From contig NZ_LR134116.1 in assembly GCF_900635455.1 (NCBI RefSeq), positions 4,588,001 through 4,652,000 on the forward strand: a DNA stretch of 64,000 bases, written 5' to 3'. The notes below the pieces were generated by a model. That model searched no databases. It had not been told where the DNA came from and was given only the letters and a program-made list of their open reading frames with translations. Position numbers and translations under genes: made by a program. The DNA comes from Yersinia intermedia. Lineage in GTDB: Bacteria > Pseudomonadota > Gammaproteobacteria > Enterobacterales > Enterobacteriaceae. Below are positions 9,436-19,415 of the stretch, one piece after another (the stretch's first letter is position 1; each line of letters starts with the position of its first letter).

Positions 9436-9848
9436 CGCACCGCTAACGCCACTGTTACGTCAAGTACAAGGGTATTACCCAAAGTAATTGGTGTTTCAGC
9501 AAGGCAGCAAACAAATAAATCCCGATGAGCTGACTCCAGTCAGTGATTCGGATGAATGAGTGCCGCTAACGCTGCTGTTACGTCAAGTACCAAGGGTATT
9601 ACCCAAAGTAATTGGTGTTTCAGCAAGGCAGCAAACAAATGAATTCCGATGAGCTGACTCCAGTCAGTGATTCGGATGAATGAGTGCCGCTAACGCTGCT
9701 GTTACGTCAAGTACCAAGGGTATTACCCAAAGTAATTGGTGTTTCAGCAAGGCAGCAAACAAATGAATTCCGATGAGCTGACTCCAGTCAGTGATTCGGA
9801 TGAATGAGTGCCGCTAACGCTGCTGCAACGCCAAGTACGAAGGGTAAT
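9436..9848. repeat. Tandem array of three ERIC-like repeats, 124-bp period
   Basis: The motif AAAGTAATTGGTGTTTCAGC recurs at 9481, 9605 and 9729, an exact 124-bp spacing. The tail motif CCGCTAACGC occurs four times, the last copy being truncated at the pilin stop codon. The sequence matches the ERIC family seen elsewhere in this window (start ACCCAAAGTAATTGG, end CAAGTAC-AAGGGTA). Each unit contains the perfect hairpin CTGACT-CC-AGTCAG. The array fills the pilin-usher gap, so a pilin-usher transcript would contain three strong stems. Copies 2 and 3 are identical, or nearly so, by eye, which points to recent duplication. Confidence 0.92.
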
Positions 9849-9849
9849 T

Positions 9850-10407
9850 TTATTTATAGTTCAGCGCGTAAGTAGCCTGAGACACAATAGTACCGGTTGT
9901 TACAGGTGCGCCGGTTGCTTCAACGCGAGCTGCGAATACTATCTGATTCGGGCCAGTGACCAAGTTGACATCGGCACCGGTATCACCCACTTTCAGCAAT
10001 GCGCCGTTAGTGTCGATCAGACGAATACCTGCACCACCTGCGCTACCGGTGTTTGCCAGCAATGCAGGAGAGGTTGCATCAGAAACGCCGCCGAAAGTTA
10101 CGCTAACTTTAGACATTGCTGGATAAGTTACTGAACCTGCGGTTTGTTCAGTCAGATCACAATCTTGCAGATCAATGCTGTATTGAACGTTCTGAGAATA
10201 TTTATTGCCGGTTTCTAATACTTTATTCGCTACCTGACCCAGATCTACGCTGATATCAGTAGAGTTTGGCGCGATAGAGCACGGTGCATTAATAACAGTA
10301 CCGGTGAAATGAATACGGCCATTACCTTCATCAGCAGCAAATGCCTGGGAAATGAAAGCGGAAGATGCTAACGCAATAATAAATGCACTTTTCTTAAAGT
10401 TAGACAT
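9850..10407 (-). CDS. Major fimbrial subunit (type 1-like pilin)
   Basis: A 185-residue structural pilin, first gene of the leftward fimbrial operon. The signal peptide is about residues 1-24 (MSNFKKSAFIIALASSAFISQAFA), cleaved before ADEGNGRIHFTGTVINAPCSI. Family features: the GxIxFxGxVxxxxC opening, one conserved Cys pair (NAPCSI and LQDCDL), and a C-terminal QATYALNYK ending with the penultimate-Tyr donor-strand motif. AAAGG lies nine bases before the ATG. The stop codon directly abuts the ERIC-like array, whose stems may keep this transcript more abundant than the usher message. Upstream is a long AT-rich region that probably holds the operon promoter. Confidence 0.95.
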   Translation of the reverse strand: MSNFKKSAFIIALASSAFISQAFAADEGNGRIHFTGTVINAPCSIAPNSTDISVDLGQVANKVLETGNKYSQNVQYSIDLQDCDLTEQTAGSVTYPAMSKVSVTFGGVSDATSPALLANTGSAGGAGIRLIDTNGALLKVGDTGADVNLVTGPNQIVFAARVEATGAPVTTGTIVSQATYALNYK

Positions 10408-11291
10408 ATTAAAAAACCTTTATTTAGACACCATATTTAAAAAATACGCTAATGGAATACCATCAGCGGCTCACGTCATTACCGATGGCTATACCACGAT
10501 AAAATAAACAAAACCATGGAGATAGTAATTTAATAAAAAATGAAATCACAAAATAATGCTGAAATTAAATTGTAAAAATGCATTCCAGAATAAAAATCCC
10601 AGAATTAAGTTTCAAAATTTAAATTTTAACCATCAAAATGTAATTTATATTAAATAGTAGTCGATACTTTATAAACCTCCATGTATTTATATTACTTAGC
10701 CGTTCTCGCCCCGACTGGACATGAATAGGACTATACGCGATCTTTTTATCTAGTAAATACGCATTTATCAGCCAAATCGATCGTTATCCATAATATATTT
10801 AGCTTTTTATGCTATATAAATAGCTTAATTGTAGCTGTTTACGCCAAATTTCACTAGCTAATCAAGGTTATGCTTCAAATATATTAACAATATCAGCAAT
10901 AAATCTTATCTGTGCTTATTCGACAAATCAGAGGTATCGACATGCTAAATGGAAAGTTCCTACAAAAATGCAGGAATATATTCATACAGTATCAATGGAA
11001 CTGTTCTTTTCATTGTTTCAAATTGTATATTCTAGGCAGTGAATGAATTTTTAAGTCAATTTTTGTTGATACAAAAGAGGTTGGATACAGAACAATACAT
11101 ACACCAAGATTTCAATATACAAGTAGGTGGCGAGTAATGAGCACAGCTAACACACCTGTAAGTTGAAGGATAACAGGTATAAACCAATAGAAACTGGTCC
11201 CTTTTACTCCCTATGATGGCCGGATTTGGCATTCCTCTCTATCTAAAACCCGCCCATTATGGAGTCACACTCATACGATGGAGGGCCGGAA
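10408..11291. other. Long AT-rich spacer upstream of the fimbrial operon
   Basis: Nearly 900 bases without a convincing gene between the divergent pilin and hydrolase genes. It is strongly AT-rich, especially 10500-11050, as expected for H-NS-silenced fimbrial control regions. A 34-codon frame at 10941-11045 (ATG after GAGG) has no recognisable product and I do not call it. The right part holds an ERIC-like remnant at 11121-11181. No phase-variation inverted repeats or recombinase gene were noticed. Confidence 0.6.
11121..11181 (+). repeat. ERIC-family remnant (3' half)
   Basis: AAGTAGG...GAGCACAGCTAACA...GTAAGTTGAAGGATAACAGGTATA aligns with the right half of the ERIC-like elements at 14326 and 50834 (aagtgattcgggtgaatgag / cagctaac / cttcaagtacgaagggta). 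The left half is missing or too diverged to recognise. Confidence 0.55.
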
Positions 11292-12320
11292 ATGACTAAC
11301 AGCGCATTATTGATTATTGATGTTCAACAATCTTTCGAACATAAAGATTTTTGGCAGCAGCATGATTTGCCCGCCTTCTCTGCGGCGTTGAATCAGTTAA
11401 TTAACGGCTGTAAGCTGCGAGGAGTGGCACTGGTAGACGTTTTCCATGTCGCCCCAGAAGGGCCGTTTTCACTGGCTTCTGGCTATGTTAAACCGATGTC
11501 GCTGGTTTCCCATCAGGCGGATGTTACCGTGCAAAAGCGGGTACATAACGCGCTAACTGATTCAGGGTTGGATCAATGGCTAAAGGAAAGGCAGATAGAT
11601 CATCTGATTATTGCCGGTATGCGTACTGAGCAATGCTGCGAAACCACCGCCCGTGTGGCATCGGATTTAGGTTATCAGGTGACCTTCGTGACTGAGGCCA
11701 CGCTAACTTTCCCAATGACACAACCTAATGGCGTGGTATTGAGCAGCGAAGAATTGAAGCTGCGTACTGAAACCGTGTTAGTCGATCGGTTTGCCACTAT
11801 CCGTACTGTCGCGGAAACACTCGATACCCTTGATACACTGCCGTCAGCCGTGCTTGCAGAAAAAACAGTAAACTGGCAACCACAGCCTTATTTGCCACGA
11901 GATATCACCTCTGCCGGCGTTAAATATCTTAAGCAGTGGCAGTTGAAGCGCTATGTTATCCGTTACTCGCAGGCTCAAGGTGACACGCCAGATTACGCCC
12001 CCGCTTATCAGTTAGTTGGGCAGTGGTTACCTGATGAAGCAGAAACAGTGAACCGCCCAGGTATTGGTTTTGTAATTGAGCATCAGGGGAAAACACTGAA
12101 TTACCTGATTGTCGGATGGTGGGATAATGAAAACGAACTGCGCGTGAAAGTCTGGGTGCAAGAGCAGGGAGTGTGGCGCGCGGCGCGGGATGAATCATTC
12201 TGTGTGTGGGATTTACAGGTCATGGCCTTTGAACGCGATGCTTTTGTTGCTACTTTGCTACAGCATACCCCGGATATTCCGGCTTACCTGAACCGTTATC
12301 TGACGGTAACTGTGGATTAA
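11292..12320 (+). CDS. Isochorismatase-like cysteine hydrolase with extra C-terminal domain
   Basis: I chose ATG 11292 (342 residues) because GGAGG lies seven bases upstream; the frame stays open back to 11259. Residues 1-185 form an isochorismatase-like hydrolase with all three expected catalytic residues: Asp10 in LLIIDVQQSF, Lys82 in VQKRVHNAL and Cys115 in GMRTEQCCETTAR. Such enzymes hydrolyse amides or vinyl ethers of small molecules, and the substrate here is unknown. Residues about 195-342 add a second domain rich in Trp and Tyr (LIVGWWDNENELRVKVWV) that I do not recognise, making this longer than typical family members of about 180-220 residues. The downstream regulator starts two bases after the stop, so the two genes form an operon. 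Confidence 0.85.
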   Translation: MTNSALLIIDVQQSFEHKDFWQQHDLPAFSAALNQLINGCKLRGVALVDVFHVAPEGPFSLASGYVKPMSLVSHQADVTVQKRVHNALTDSGLDQWLKERQIDHLIIAGMRTEQCCETTARVASDLGYQVTFVTEATLTFPMTQPNGVVLSSEELKLRTETVLVDRFATIRTVAETLDTLDTLPSAVLAEKTVNWQPQPYLPRDITSAGVKYLKQWQLKRYVIRYSQAQGDTPDYAPAYQLVGQWLPDEAETVNRPGIGFVIEHQGKTLNYLIVGWWDNENELRVKVWVQEQGVWRAARDESFCVWDLQVMAFERDAFVATLLQHTPDIPAYLNRYLTVTVD

Positions 12321-12322
12321 CC

Positions 12323-13249
12323 ATGCAACGAAATGTCTATTTTCTATTGCTTCCCGGCGTGCTGTCGCTGGATTTAACTGGCCCTGCTGAAACTTTACGA
12401 CTGGCAGGGTCGTTTAATTTGTTCTATATCAGCCCATTACCGCAAGTAACGGCCTCCACTGACATGGTGTTAGGCCATTTACACCCTCTGCCGGATAGCT
12501 TACCGGAAGGCAGTTTGCTGGTCGTGCCGGGGGTGAGTGATTCACGCCACTACTTTGCAACTGAAACGGCAGCAGTGGCCCGTCACTGGTTACAACAGCA
12601 AAAAATAGCCATTACACAGCAAAAAACGATCTTGGTTTGTGTCTGTTCCGGTGCATTACTGGCAGCGCAAGCGGGGCTACTGGACGGCTATCAATGTACC
12701 ACTCATCATAATGTACTCGAGCGATTACGCCAGCAGGCACCTGCCGCACAGACAAAAGAAAACCGTATCTTTGTTGAAGACCGTGGCGTGTATACCAGCG
12801 CCGGAATTACGGCGGGTATTGACCTCTCTTTACATCTGATTAGCCGCTATTGCAGCCCACAAACTGCATTAGATGTCGCGCGGGAGATGGTGGTTTACTT
12901 TCGGCGATCAGGCGATGACCCGCAACTTTCACCCTGGTTACGTTACCGTAATCACCTGCATCCTGCGGTACACCGTGCGCAGGATGTGATATCGGCTGAA
13001 CCTGAAGCCGAATGGTCACTACTTCAGGTCGCGCAGAAAGCACATGTCAGTAGCCGCCATTTAACGCGGTTATTCCGCGAACATGTCGGGATCAGTGTGC
13101 GTGAATTTCACGAACAATTACGGGTCGCAGTAGCTGAAGTTCGCCTGCAAGAAGGGTTTAATCTGGAGAAAGCCGCGCTGGCTGCCGGGTTCTCCTCCGG
13201 CCGTCAGCTTCGGCGCGCACAACAGCGTGGGCAAAGGTCAGTTAACTAA
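12323..13249 (+). CDS. GlxA-type transcriptional regulator (DJ-1/PfpI domain plus AraC HTH)
   Basis: A 308-residue regulator. Residues 1-190 have the DJ-1/PfpI amidotransferase-like fold (VYFLLLPGVLSLDLTGPAETL), with Cys108 at the elbow position in LVCVCSGALLAAQAGLL. The C-terminal ~100 residues are an AraC-type double helix-turn-helix (SLLQVAQKAHVSSRHLTRLFREHVGISVREF, then LEKAALAAGFSSGRQLRRA). Members of this group often control neighbouring metabolic genes. Here it follows the cysteine hydrolase by two bases and probably senses that enzyme's substrate or product. Its last eight bases overlap the end of convergent wecH. Confidence 0.9.
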   Translation: MQRNVYFLLLPGVLSLDLTGPAETLRLAGSFNLFYISPLPQVTASTDMVLGHLHPLPDSLPEGSLLVVPGVSDSRHYFATETAAVARHWLQQQKIAITQQKTILVCVCSGALLAAQAGLLDGYQCTTHHNVLERLRQQAPAAQTKENRIFVEDRGVYTSAGITAGIDLSLHLISRYCSPQTALDVAREMVVYFRRSGDDPQLSPWLRYRNHLHPAVHRAQDVISAEPEAEWSLLQVAQKAHVSSRHLTRLFREHVGISVREFHEQLRVAVAEVRLQEGFNLEKAALAAGFSSGRQLRRAQQRGQRSVN

Positions 13250-14234
13250 CCAGACGCCGCCGGTCAATACGCTGTAACCCCATCGATAGCAAAGTGCTTA
13301 AGGCCAGAGCCAGTGCGAAAACATAGAAAATATCCAGTATCGGATAATCAGTAAAGTCGTAATGATGGGTGCGGATAAAGTGAATAATAAGCGCGTGGAA
13401 ACCGTAAATCGCCAATGAATGCCCGGCGAGCCAGCTTAACCAGCCAATTTGCTGGTTCATGCAGTTTTTAAACCACACCAGCAGTGATACCGACGCAACG
13501 AAGACCAACGGGCCACAATACATATAGAAAGTATCCGCAAAACTGCCATTAATCCGCGTCTGCTTTTCAGTTGAGATAGCAATAAATATTACGCTGGCGA
13601 TAAACAGCAATGCCGCCCCCCAACTGGTCGCTCTGCCTTTTGTTTCCAACATGCCGATTGCGCGCCCTAATAGCGCATACAGCAAGTAATAGAACGTATC
13701 ACCATAGATATAGAGGTTGATTGGCAATAAATGGAAACCGCCAATCGAATACTTGCTAGCTTGGGGATTGGCAAACACTGCCAGCAGCAAAATCACTACC
13801 GCCAGATAGCGGCCTGATACCGGTTTGACATTAATCAGCGGTGAAACCAGATAAACCACGATAATGGCGTAGAAAAACCACAAATGGTAAAACACCGGTT
13901 TTTGCAGGATATTCTGTAATGAGGCCCAACCGTTGATCGGCGTCAGGATCGAAATATAAATCAGGGCAATCACACTGTAGAACAGCAAGCATAACCCGAT
14001 TCGAGTAAAGTGCTTTTGCTGTGCGCTTTTTTCACCAAAAAACAGATAACCGGAGATCATAAAGAACAAGGGCACACATGCACGAGAAGCCGAATTAAGC
14101 AGATTGGCAATATCCCAGTTAGCCTCACCCACCTGAGCACCGCTGGTGACGTAATAGGTCGTGGCATGGATCATGACCACCATAATGCAGGCCACCGCCC
14201 GCAAATTATCAATCCAGCCAATCTTATTGGTCAT
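13242..14234 (-). CDS. wecH: WecH-like O-acetyltransferase (acyltransferase 3 family)
   Basis: A 330-residue integral membrane acyltransferase matching E. coli WecH/YiaH in length and in sequence from start (IGWIDNLRAVACIMVVMIHATTYYVT) to end (QRIDRRRLVS). WecH O-acetylates N-acetylglucosamine residues of enterobacterial common antigen. Around ten hydrophobic segments are visible. The N-terminal RAVACIMVVMIH contains the His expected for this family, and SRACVPLFFMISGYLFF is a second conserved segment. In E. coli the gene also lies near xylB. Here the fimbrial operon and hydrolase pair intervene. Confidence 0.92.
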   Translation of the reverse strand: MTNKIGWIDNLRAVACIMVVMIHATTYYVTSGAQVGEANWDIANLLNSASRACVPLFFMISGYLFFGEKSAQQKHFTRIGLCLLFYSVIALIYISILTPINGWASLQNILQKPVFYHLWFFYAIIVVYLVSPLINVKPVSGRYLAVVILLLAVFANPQASKYSIGGFHLLPINLYIYGDTFYYLLYALLGRAIGMLETKGRATSWGAALLFIASVIFIAISTEKQTRINGSFADTFYMYCGPLVFVASVSLLVWFKNCMNQQIGWLSWLAGHSLAIYGFHALIIHFIRTHHYDFTDYPILDIFYVFALALALSTLLSMGLQRIDRRRLVS

Positions 14235-14325
14235 GCATACTCTCTATCACCTGTCAGCATACTAAAAGCGCTGATCTATTTACGGTATCAATAATCAGGT
14301 TGCAAACAATAACGTAAATTCGATT

Positions 14326-14438
14326 TATACCCAAAGTAAATGAAACAGCATCAAGGATAAGGTATGAGCTTACACAAGGTAAGTGATTCGGGTGAATGAG
14401 CGCAGCTAACAATGCTGTAGCGTCAAGGACGAAGGGTA
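14326..14438 (+). repeat. ERIC-family element, nearly full length
   Basis: The left end TATACCCAAAGTAAATGAAAC and right end CAAGGACGAAGGGTA flank a central stem CTTAC-ACAAG-GTAAG followed by TGATTCGGGTGAATGAGCGCAG, the classic ERIC core. It is about 113 bp long and lies between wecH and mdfA. Confidence 0.85.
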
Positions 14439-14549
14439 ATTGTTGCTATAACGTTATATTGACGGCAAAATAACCGACCTGACGCGCTCTGAATGCACAT
14501 CCTGTCTGAGCCGCATCCTTTTTTACGTTTATTATTAATAGCTTAATCT

Positions 14550-15779
14550 ATGCAAACTTCATTTTCACCCGCGACACGTTTAGGTCGGCGGGCGCTTTTA
14601 TTCCCTCTTTGTTTAGTATTGTTCGAATTTGCCGCTTATATCGCTAACGATATGATCCAGCCAGGTATGCTCGCGGTAGTGGCTGATTTTAACGCCAGTA
14701 TTGAGTGGGTTCCGACATCTATGACTGCCTATCTGGCTGGCGGGATGTTCTTGCAATGGTTGCTTGGGCCACTATCAGACCGCCGTGGGCGCCGTCCGGT
14801 GATGTTGTTCGGTGTCGCATTCTTTGTGGTGACATGCCTTGCCATCTTGCTGGTCAATAGCATCGAACAATTTATTGCCATGCGCTTCCTGCAAGGGATC
14901 GGCTTATGCTTTATTGGTGCCGTCGGCTACGCCACTATTCAGGAATCATTTGAAGAAGCGGTCTGTATTAAAATTACCGCGTTAATGGCCAATGTCGCCT
15001 TGATTGCCCCACTACTCGGCCCGTTGGCCGGTGCCGCCTTGATTCATGTCGCCCCGTGGCAGGCAATGTTTGTGCTGTTTGCGGTGCTGGGTGCCATTTC
15101 ATTTGTGGGCTTATGGCGCGCCATGCCGGAAACCGCCGCTCTGAAAGGGGAGAAACTATCTGTGGCAGCGATGTGGCATGACTATAAGTTGGTGCTCGCC
15201 AACCGCCGTTTCATGTGTGGTTCCCTGGCGTTGGGCTTTGCCAGCCTGCCATTACTGGCGTGGATTGCGCAATCACCCGTCATTTTGATCAGCGGTGAGC
15301 AGTTATCCACTGTTGAGTATGGTGTTTTGCAGGTGCCGATTTTCGGCGCACTGATTATTGGTAACCTGGTGCTGGCGAGATTGAGCGGCAAAACCAGTAT
15401 TCCACGCCTTATCCGCTACGGTGCTGGCCCGATGATTATGGGCTTACTGATTGCCGCAGGCTCAACGCTCTATTCATCTCATGCTTATCTGTGGATGACC
15501 GCAGGGCTGAGCCTGTATGCCTTTGGTATTGGCTTGGCTAACGCCGGTTTGGTGCGGTTGACACTGTTCTCCAGTGATATCAGTAAAGGTACGGTATCTG
15601 CCGCCATGGGGATGATCAGTATGATGGTCTTCACCTTCGGCATCGAGTTTGCCAAGGTAGCTTACTTGTGGGGCAACAGCGGTATCTTTAACCTGTTCAA
15701 TCTGATCAGTGGCTTGCTGTGGCTGGGCTTGGTGATGATATTTATTCGCCGTCAGCCGGAGGCGGTTACTGCGGAGTAG
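14550..15779 (+). CDS. mdfA: MdfA-like multidrug/proton antiporter
   Basis: A 409-residue, 12-helix major facilitator exporter closely matching E. coli MdfA (Cmr), which pumps out chloramphenicol, quaternary ammonium compounds and other drugs in exchange for protons and supports alkaline pH tolerance. Hallmarks: the first-helix acidic residues Glu26 and Asp34 ([17 protein letters not shown]), loop motif [11 protein letters not shown] near residue 78, and motif [17 protein letters not shown] with the essential Arg near 112. No strong ribosome site precedes the ATG. A perfect stem-loop at 15786-15815 follows the stop. Confidence 0.95.
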   Translation: MQTSFSPATRLGRRALLFPLCLVLFEFAAYIANDMIQPGMLAVVADFNASIEWVPTSMTAYLAGGMFLQWLLGPLSDRRGRRPVMLFGVAFFVVTCLAILLVNSIEQFIAMRFLQGIGLCFIGAVGYATIQESFEEAVCIKITALMANVALIAPLLGPLAGAALIHVAPWQAMFVLFAVLGAISFVGLWRAMPETAALKGEKLSVAAMWHDYKLVLANRRFMCGSLALGFASLPLLAWIAQSPVILISGEQLSTVEYGVLQVPIFGALIIGNLVLARLSGKTSIPRLIRYGAGPMIMGLLIAAGSTLYSSHAYLWMTAGLSLYAFGIGLANAGLVRLTLFSSDISKGTVSAAMGMISMMVFTFGIEFAKVAYLWGNSGIFNLFNLISGLLWLGLVMIFIRRQPEAVTAE

Positions 15780-15785
15780 TTTTAA

Positions 15786-15815
15786 AGCGGGAGAGAGGCA
15801 GCGCTTTTCTCCCGC
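15786..15815 (+). terminator. Rho-independent terminator after mdfA
   Basis: AGCGGGAGA and TCTCCCGCT form a 9-bp GC-rich stem directly after the mdfA stop, followed by TAAATATTTTTG. Shape, position and T-rich tail fit an intrinsic terminator. Confidence 0.8.
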
Positions 15816-15945
15816 TAAATATTTTTGTTAGCGTAACTTTAAAGCTGAAAAGCTGTCACGCCATATAACTATCCTTGCGAATTAGGTTAGCGCCAAAAGC
15901 AGCACCCAACAATTAATACATCTCATGCGCTGGATATCGTAAAAA

Positions 15946-17847
15946 TTACACATTAGGAGATGTATTGAGAAACAGTCCGCAGTCACGCAACAAATGGTCA
16001 TTGCCACGGCGGCGGGTAAATCCGCTGCGGTCAAAGAATTCAAGAATTTGAATCGCGAGCTTGCGGCCAACACCCAGTCTATCGCGGAAATCTGAGGCAC
16101 AGGCGCTGCCCTGGCTGGCATCCAGCTCACGTACCAAATCAGCGAACTGCTCAATACGCTGGCTGCGATAGTAGCGATCAGGAACAATTGCCGTGATATA
16201 GCCCAGTTGTGCGGCTTTGCGCAATAATGTGCGCATCTCACTTTCCTCAATCTGCATCTGTGCCGCCAAATCGCGCACCCACCAAGGATCATCGGCAAAA
16301 TAGGATGCGACCTGCTGCCACTGAGCTTGCTCCTCGTCAGTAAATGCCAGGCCATGAGCTGACAGATGTAGCCAGCCACGGGTATTCTTTAACACCCCTT
16401 CAGCCAGCAAATCATCAATCAAACGGAATACCAGCCCCTCATCCAGCGTTGGTAAAGCCATGCGCCGCAAGCGCGCCCGCCCTAATCCCAACTGATCACC
16501 ATGCTGTTGGTGATACAGGCACAAGACATGTAATAAGGTTTGTTGCGCCTGCTGAGCATGAGGGCGCGACAGTGCGATATCACCGGCGACAACACTGTCG
16601 GTCTGCGCCAGTAAGTCCGCCATATCACGTTCAGTTAGCTGGCGCGCCCAACTGAAGTCAGACAAAGAAACCGGCCCTTGGGCCAAATGTAAATCTAGCA
16701 CTTCACGGTCGGAGGCTGCCTGAGCCAGCGCGGTTAACCAAGATAAATACGCAGGTTGCCGTTTGCCGCGTTTGGGGGCCGTCAGATGAATCACCCGAGC
16801 ACCGCCCAAGGTCTTCTTCGCCGCAATATCACGCAGAATAAGACGATCGTTTTCAGCCAGCGATAGCGGGTTATCCAACAGCAGTTCAGCAAGTATCGGT
16901 TGGGGGTTCTCGTCGGCGGGTTGTGGATTCGTCAGTAGCGAAAAACGCCCGGTAATATGACTGGCGGCATGATGCAAATGTAAAGATTGCCAATGTTGGA
17001 TCGGCGTATCGGCATCCACAATAACAAGTACTCGATCCGTGGCCTGCAGCGGCTGTCGCGTTAATAGCCAGTCACCCCGGTTGATCTGCTGTTTGCTGAT
17101 ATCGCCACTGATATTCAGGGCGATACGCTGACCAGCTTGCGCCTGTGATGTATTTTGATTTTGGGCATGGATAGCACGCACCCGTACCGGGCAATCACCG
17201 CCAGTAAGCCATAAGGTATCGCCTACCGCCACCTGACCTGCCAACGCCGTGCCCGTTACCACCAAGCCAGCCCCTTTCACACTGAATGCGCGATCGATAG
17301 CTAAGCGAAAACGCCGCGATAACCGGCTGTGCTGTGCATTTTGTTGGTGATATTGCGCCAGATGTTCACGTAATTCGTTGATGCCACGCTCGGTCGCCGC
17401 TGCCGTCACAAATAAGGTGACTTGCTCTGCTTGCCAGCCCTGCGCCACCAGCTCAGCCAGAACCTGCTGGCGAACTTGCTCGATACGCTCATCATCAACC
17501 CGATCAGCTTTAGTCAGTGCCACTGTCAAAGTTGGGCGACCGCTGAGGCGTAAAATCGCCAGATGCTCGCGGGTTTGAGCCATGACACCATCATCACAGG
17601 CAACCACCAGCAAAGCATGATCAATGCCGCCCACGCCCGCCAACATATTGGCTAAAAACTTCTCATGGCCGGGGACATCGATAAAACCCATAACGCTGCC
17701 ATCGGGCTGGGGCCAATAGGCATAACCCAGATCAATGGTCATACCGCGCTGTTTTTCTTCCGGCAGGCGATCGGCATTCACCCCAGTAATCGCCTGTAAG
17801 AGTGTCGTTTTGCCATGATCGACATGGCCTGCTGTTGCAATAATCAT
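15946..17847 (-). CDS. selB: SelB, selenocysteine-specific elongation factor
   Basis: GTPase that carries Sec-tRNA(Sec) to UGA codons marked by a SECIS hairpin. It has 633 residues (E. coli 614). The G1 motif [10 protein letters not shown] is at residues 7-16, the switch region [12 protein letters not shown] near 33-44, DVPGHEKF near 57, and TKAD near 113. EF-Tu-like domains follow. The C-terminal ~250 residues are winged-helix repeats that bind SECIS RNA (ending near [19 protein letters not shown]). Its ATG overlaps the selA stop by four bases, so translation is coupled. It lies in the same strand array as the selenoprotein gene fdoG. Confidence 0.97.
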   Translation of the reverse strand: MIIATAGHVDHGKTTLLQAITGVNADRLPEEKQRGMTIDLGYAYWPQPDGSVMGFIDVPGHEKFLANMLAGVGGIDHALLVVACDDGVMAQTREHLAILRLSGRPTLTVALTKADRVDDERIEQVRQQVLAELVAQGWQAEQVTLFVTAAATERGINELREHLAQYHQQNAQHSRLSRRFRLAIDRAFSVKGAGLVVTGTALAGQVAVGDTLWLTGGDCPVRVRAIHAQNQNTSQAQAGQRIALNISGDISKQQINRGDWLLTRQPLQATDRVLVIVDADTPIQHWQSLHLHHAASHITGRFSLLTNPQPADENPQPILAELLLDNPLSLAENDRLILRDIAAKKTLGGARVIHLTAPKRGKRQPAYLSWLTALAQAASDREVLDLHLAQGPVSLSDFSWARQLTERDMADLLAQTDSVVAGDIALSRPHAQQAQQTLLHVLCLYHQQHGDQLGLGRARLRRMALPTLDEGLVFRLIDDLLAEGVLKNTRGWLHLSAHGLAFTDEEQAQWQQVASYFADDPWWVRDLAAQMQIEESEMRTLLRKAAQLGYITAIVPDRYYRSQRIEQFADLVRELDASQGSACASDFRDRLGVGRKLAIQILEFFDRSGFTRRRGNDHLLRDCGLFLNTSPNV

Positions 17848-19232
17848 CGAGCCAATTCCCTGAGCAACGCCGCCTCATCCTCCAGGCAACGCAAATCGAG
17901 CCACAAACGCCCATCAGCCACGCGGCCAATGACCGGCTTAGCCAAACCACGCCAACGCGCCGTTAGAGCTTCCAGAGCACTTCCGCCCCCCTCTTTTGGT
18001 GCGAACGTTACCGCCCAACTGGCCAGGCGGTCTACCGGTAGCGAACCGCTACCGATCTGTGACCAGCAAGGTTCTGCCGCCAGCGTGAAATCGGTGCCAT
18101 AACGAGGGGTTAGGGCAACCAATACCCGTTGTGCACTCTCGGCGATAACCTGTGTTGGGCGGGTGAGTAACCGCATGGTTGGCAACAGCTCCGTCAGCCG
18201 GTCTGGCTGCTGATAGAGGCGCAAGGTGGCATCCAGTGCCGCCAGCGTCATTTTATCAGCGCGTAGCACCCGCTTAAGTGGGTGCTGCTGTAATTGCTCA
18301 ATCCACCGTTTTTTACCGAGAATAATCCCAGCTTGTGGGCCACCCAGCAATTTATCGCCCGAAAAGGTGACTAAATCGATACCTGCCGCAATCAATTGTT
18401 GTGGCATTGGTTCTGCTGGCAAACCATAACGGGTCATATCCACCAATGAACCGCTGCCCAGATCCGTGGCAGTCGGGATGGAGAATTCATTGCCTAATAT
18501 TGCGAGTTGCGCTTCGGCAACCGAGGCGGTGAAACCTTCAATACTGTAATTGCTGGTATGCACTTTCATCAACAGGCCAGTGTGTTCATTTATGGCTTGG
18601 CGGTAATCTTTAAGGTGCGTGCGGTTGGTAGTGCCCACTTCGACCAATTCACACCCCGCCTGCCGCATCACATCCGGGATGCGGAAAGCACCGCCAATCT
18701 CCACCAGCTCACCGCGAGAAACTACTACCTGTTTCTCAGCCGCCATTACCGTCAGCATGAGAAACACCGCAGCGGCATTGTTATTCACAATGCAGGCATC
18801 TTCCGCGCCAGTCAGCTCGCACAGTAAGTCAGCGATAGCCCGGTCACGGTGACCACGCCCTGCGCCGCTCAAAGAGTATTCCAGCGTTACCGCACCACGC
18901 ATCGCATCATTCACCGCAGCAATGGCTGATTCAGCCAATGGGGCACGACCCAGATTGGTATGCAATACGGTACCGGAAAGGTTGAAGACGGGTTTTAACG
19001 CGGATTGGCGGTTATGTAGACGCTGCTTCAATGCCATTGGCCAGTCACTGCACCAATCAGCCAGCGAATGAAATTGGCTGATATATTCACGAGCCTCAAC
19101 CTGCATTTGACGCAAAGTATCAGTCAATAAAACAGGGCCGTATTCAGCCACCAAAGGGGCAACGTCTGGCTCGCGTAACAAGCGATCAATTGCGGGAAGC
19201 TGACTGTATAACAGATGGAGTTCTACGCTCAT
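17844..19232 (-). CDS. selA: SelA, L-seryl-tRNA(Sec) selenium transferase
   Basis: PLP enzyme that converts Ser-tRNA(Sec) to Sec-tRNA(Sec) using selenophosphate. I chose ATG 19232 (462 residues, opening [19 protein letters not shown]) over the GTG two codons earlier; no strong ribosome site marks either. Hallmarks: [28 protein letters not shown], the long block [19 protein letters not shown], and the PLP lysine in [13 protein letters not shown] near residue 292. It overlaps selB by four bases. An 8-bp stem at 19257-19285 lies just upstream, in the 183-base gap after fdhE. Confidence 0.97.
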   Translation of the reverse strand: MSVELHLLYSQLPAIDRLLREPDVAPLVAEYGPVLLTDTLRQMQVEAREYISQFHSLADWCSDWPMALKQRLHNRQSALKPVFNLSGTVLHTNLGRAPLAESAIAAVNDAMRGAVTLEYSLSGAGRGHRDRAIADLLCELTGAEDACIVNNNAAAVFLMLTVMAAEKQVVVSRGELVEIGGAFRIPDVMRQAGCELVEVGTTNRTHLKDYRQAINEHTGLLMKVHTSNYSIEGFTASVAEAQLAILGNEFSIPTATDLGSGSLVDMTRYGLPAEPMPQQLIAAGIDLVTFSGDKLLGGPQAGIILGKKRWIEQLQQHPLKRVLRADKMTLAALDATLRLYQQPDRLTELLPTMRLLTRPTQVIAESAQRVLVALTPRYGTDFTLAAEPCWSQIGSGSLPVDRLASWAVTFAPKEGGGSALEALTARWRGLAKPVIGRVADGRLWLDLRCLEDEAALLRELAR

Positions 19233-19256
19233 ACTCACTCAGGTAATAGGGTGGAA

Positions 19257-19285
19257 AGAGCGCCATAATAACGGCACGGCGCTCT
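19257..19285 (-). other. Stem-loop between fdhE and selA
   Basis: AGAGCGCC (19257-19264) and GGCGCTCT (19278-19285) form a perfect 8-bp stem with a 13-base loop, 24 bases upstream of the selA start. No T run follows in the leftward direction, so it may be a processing or attenuation signal in an fdo-fdhE-selAB transcript. Confidence 0.45.
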
Positions 19286-19415
19286 GTCTGAGTAATTAGT
19301 GTAGCGCGATAGGGTTCACCACGCTGTTAACTAACGTTTACTGTTGCTTGGTATCCAACAATTCAACGCCCGGCGGGTTAGTCACCACCGTAACTACCAT
19401 TGGTTACCTGGGAGC

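Noticed and set aside
9436..9848. Considering the 124-bp tandem units as a CRISPR array
   Set aside because: The repeats are contiguous and long with no unique spacers, and they match ERIC-type sequence found singly elsewhere in the window.
10941..11045. A 34-codon frame with a GAGG ribosome-like site in the AT-rich spacer upstream of the fimbrial genes
   Set aside because: No recognisable product, unremarkable composition and no conserved neighbour. Short frames are expected by chance in such a region.
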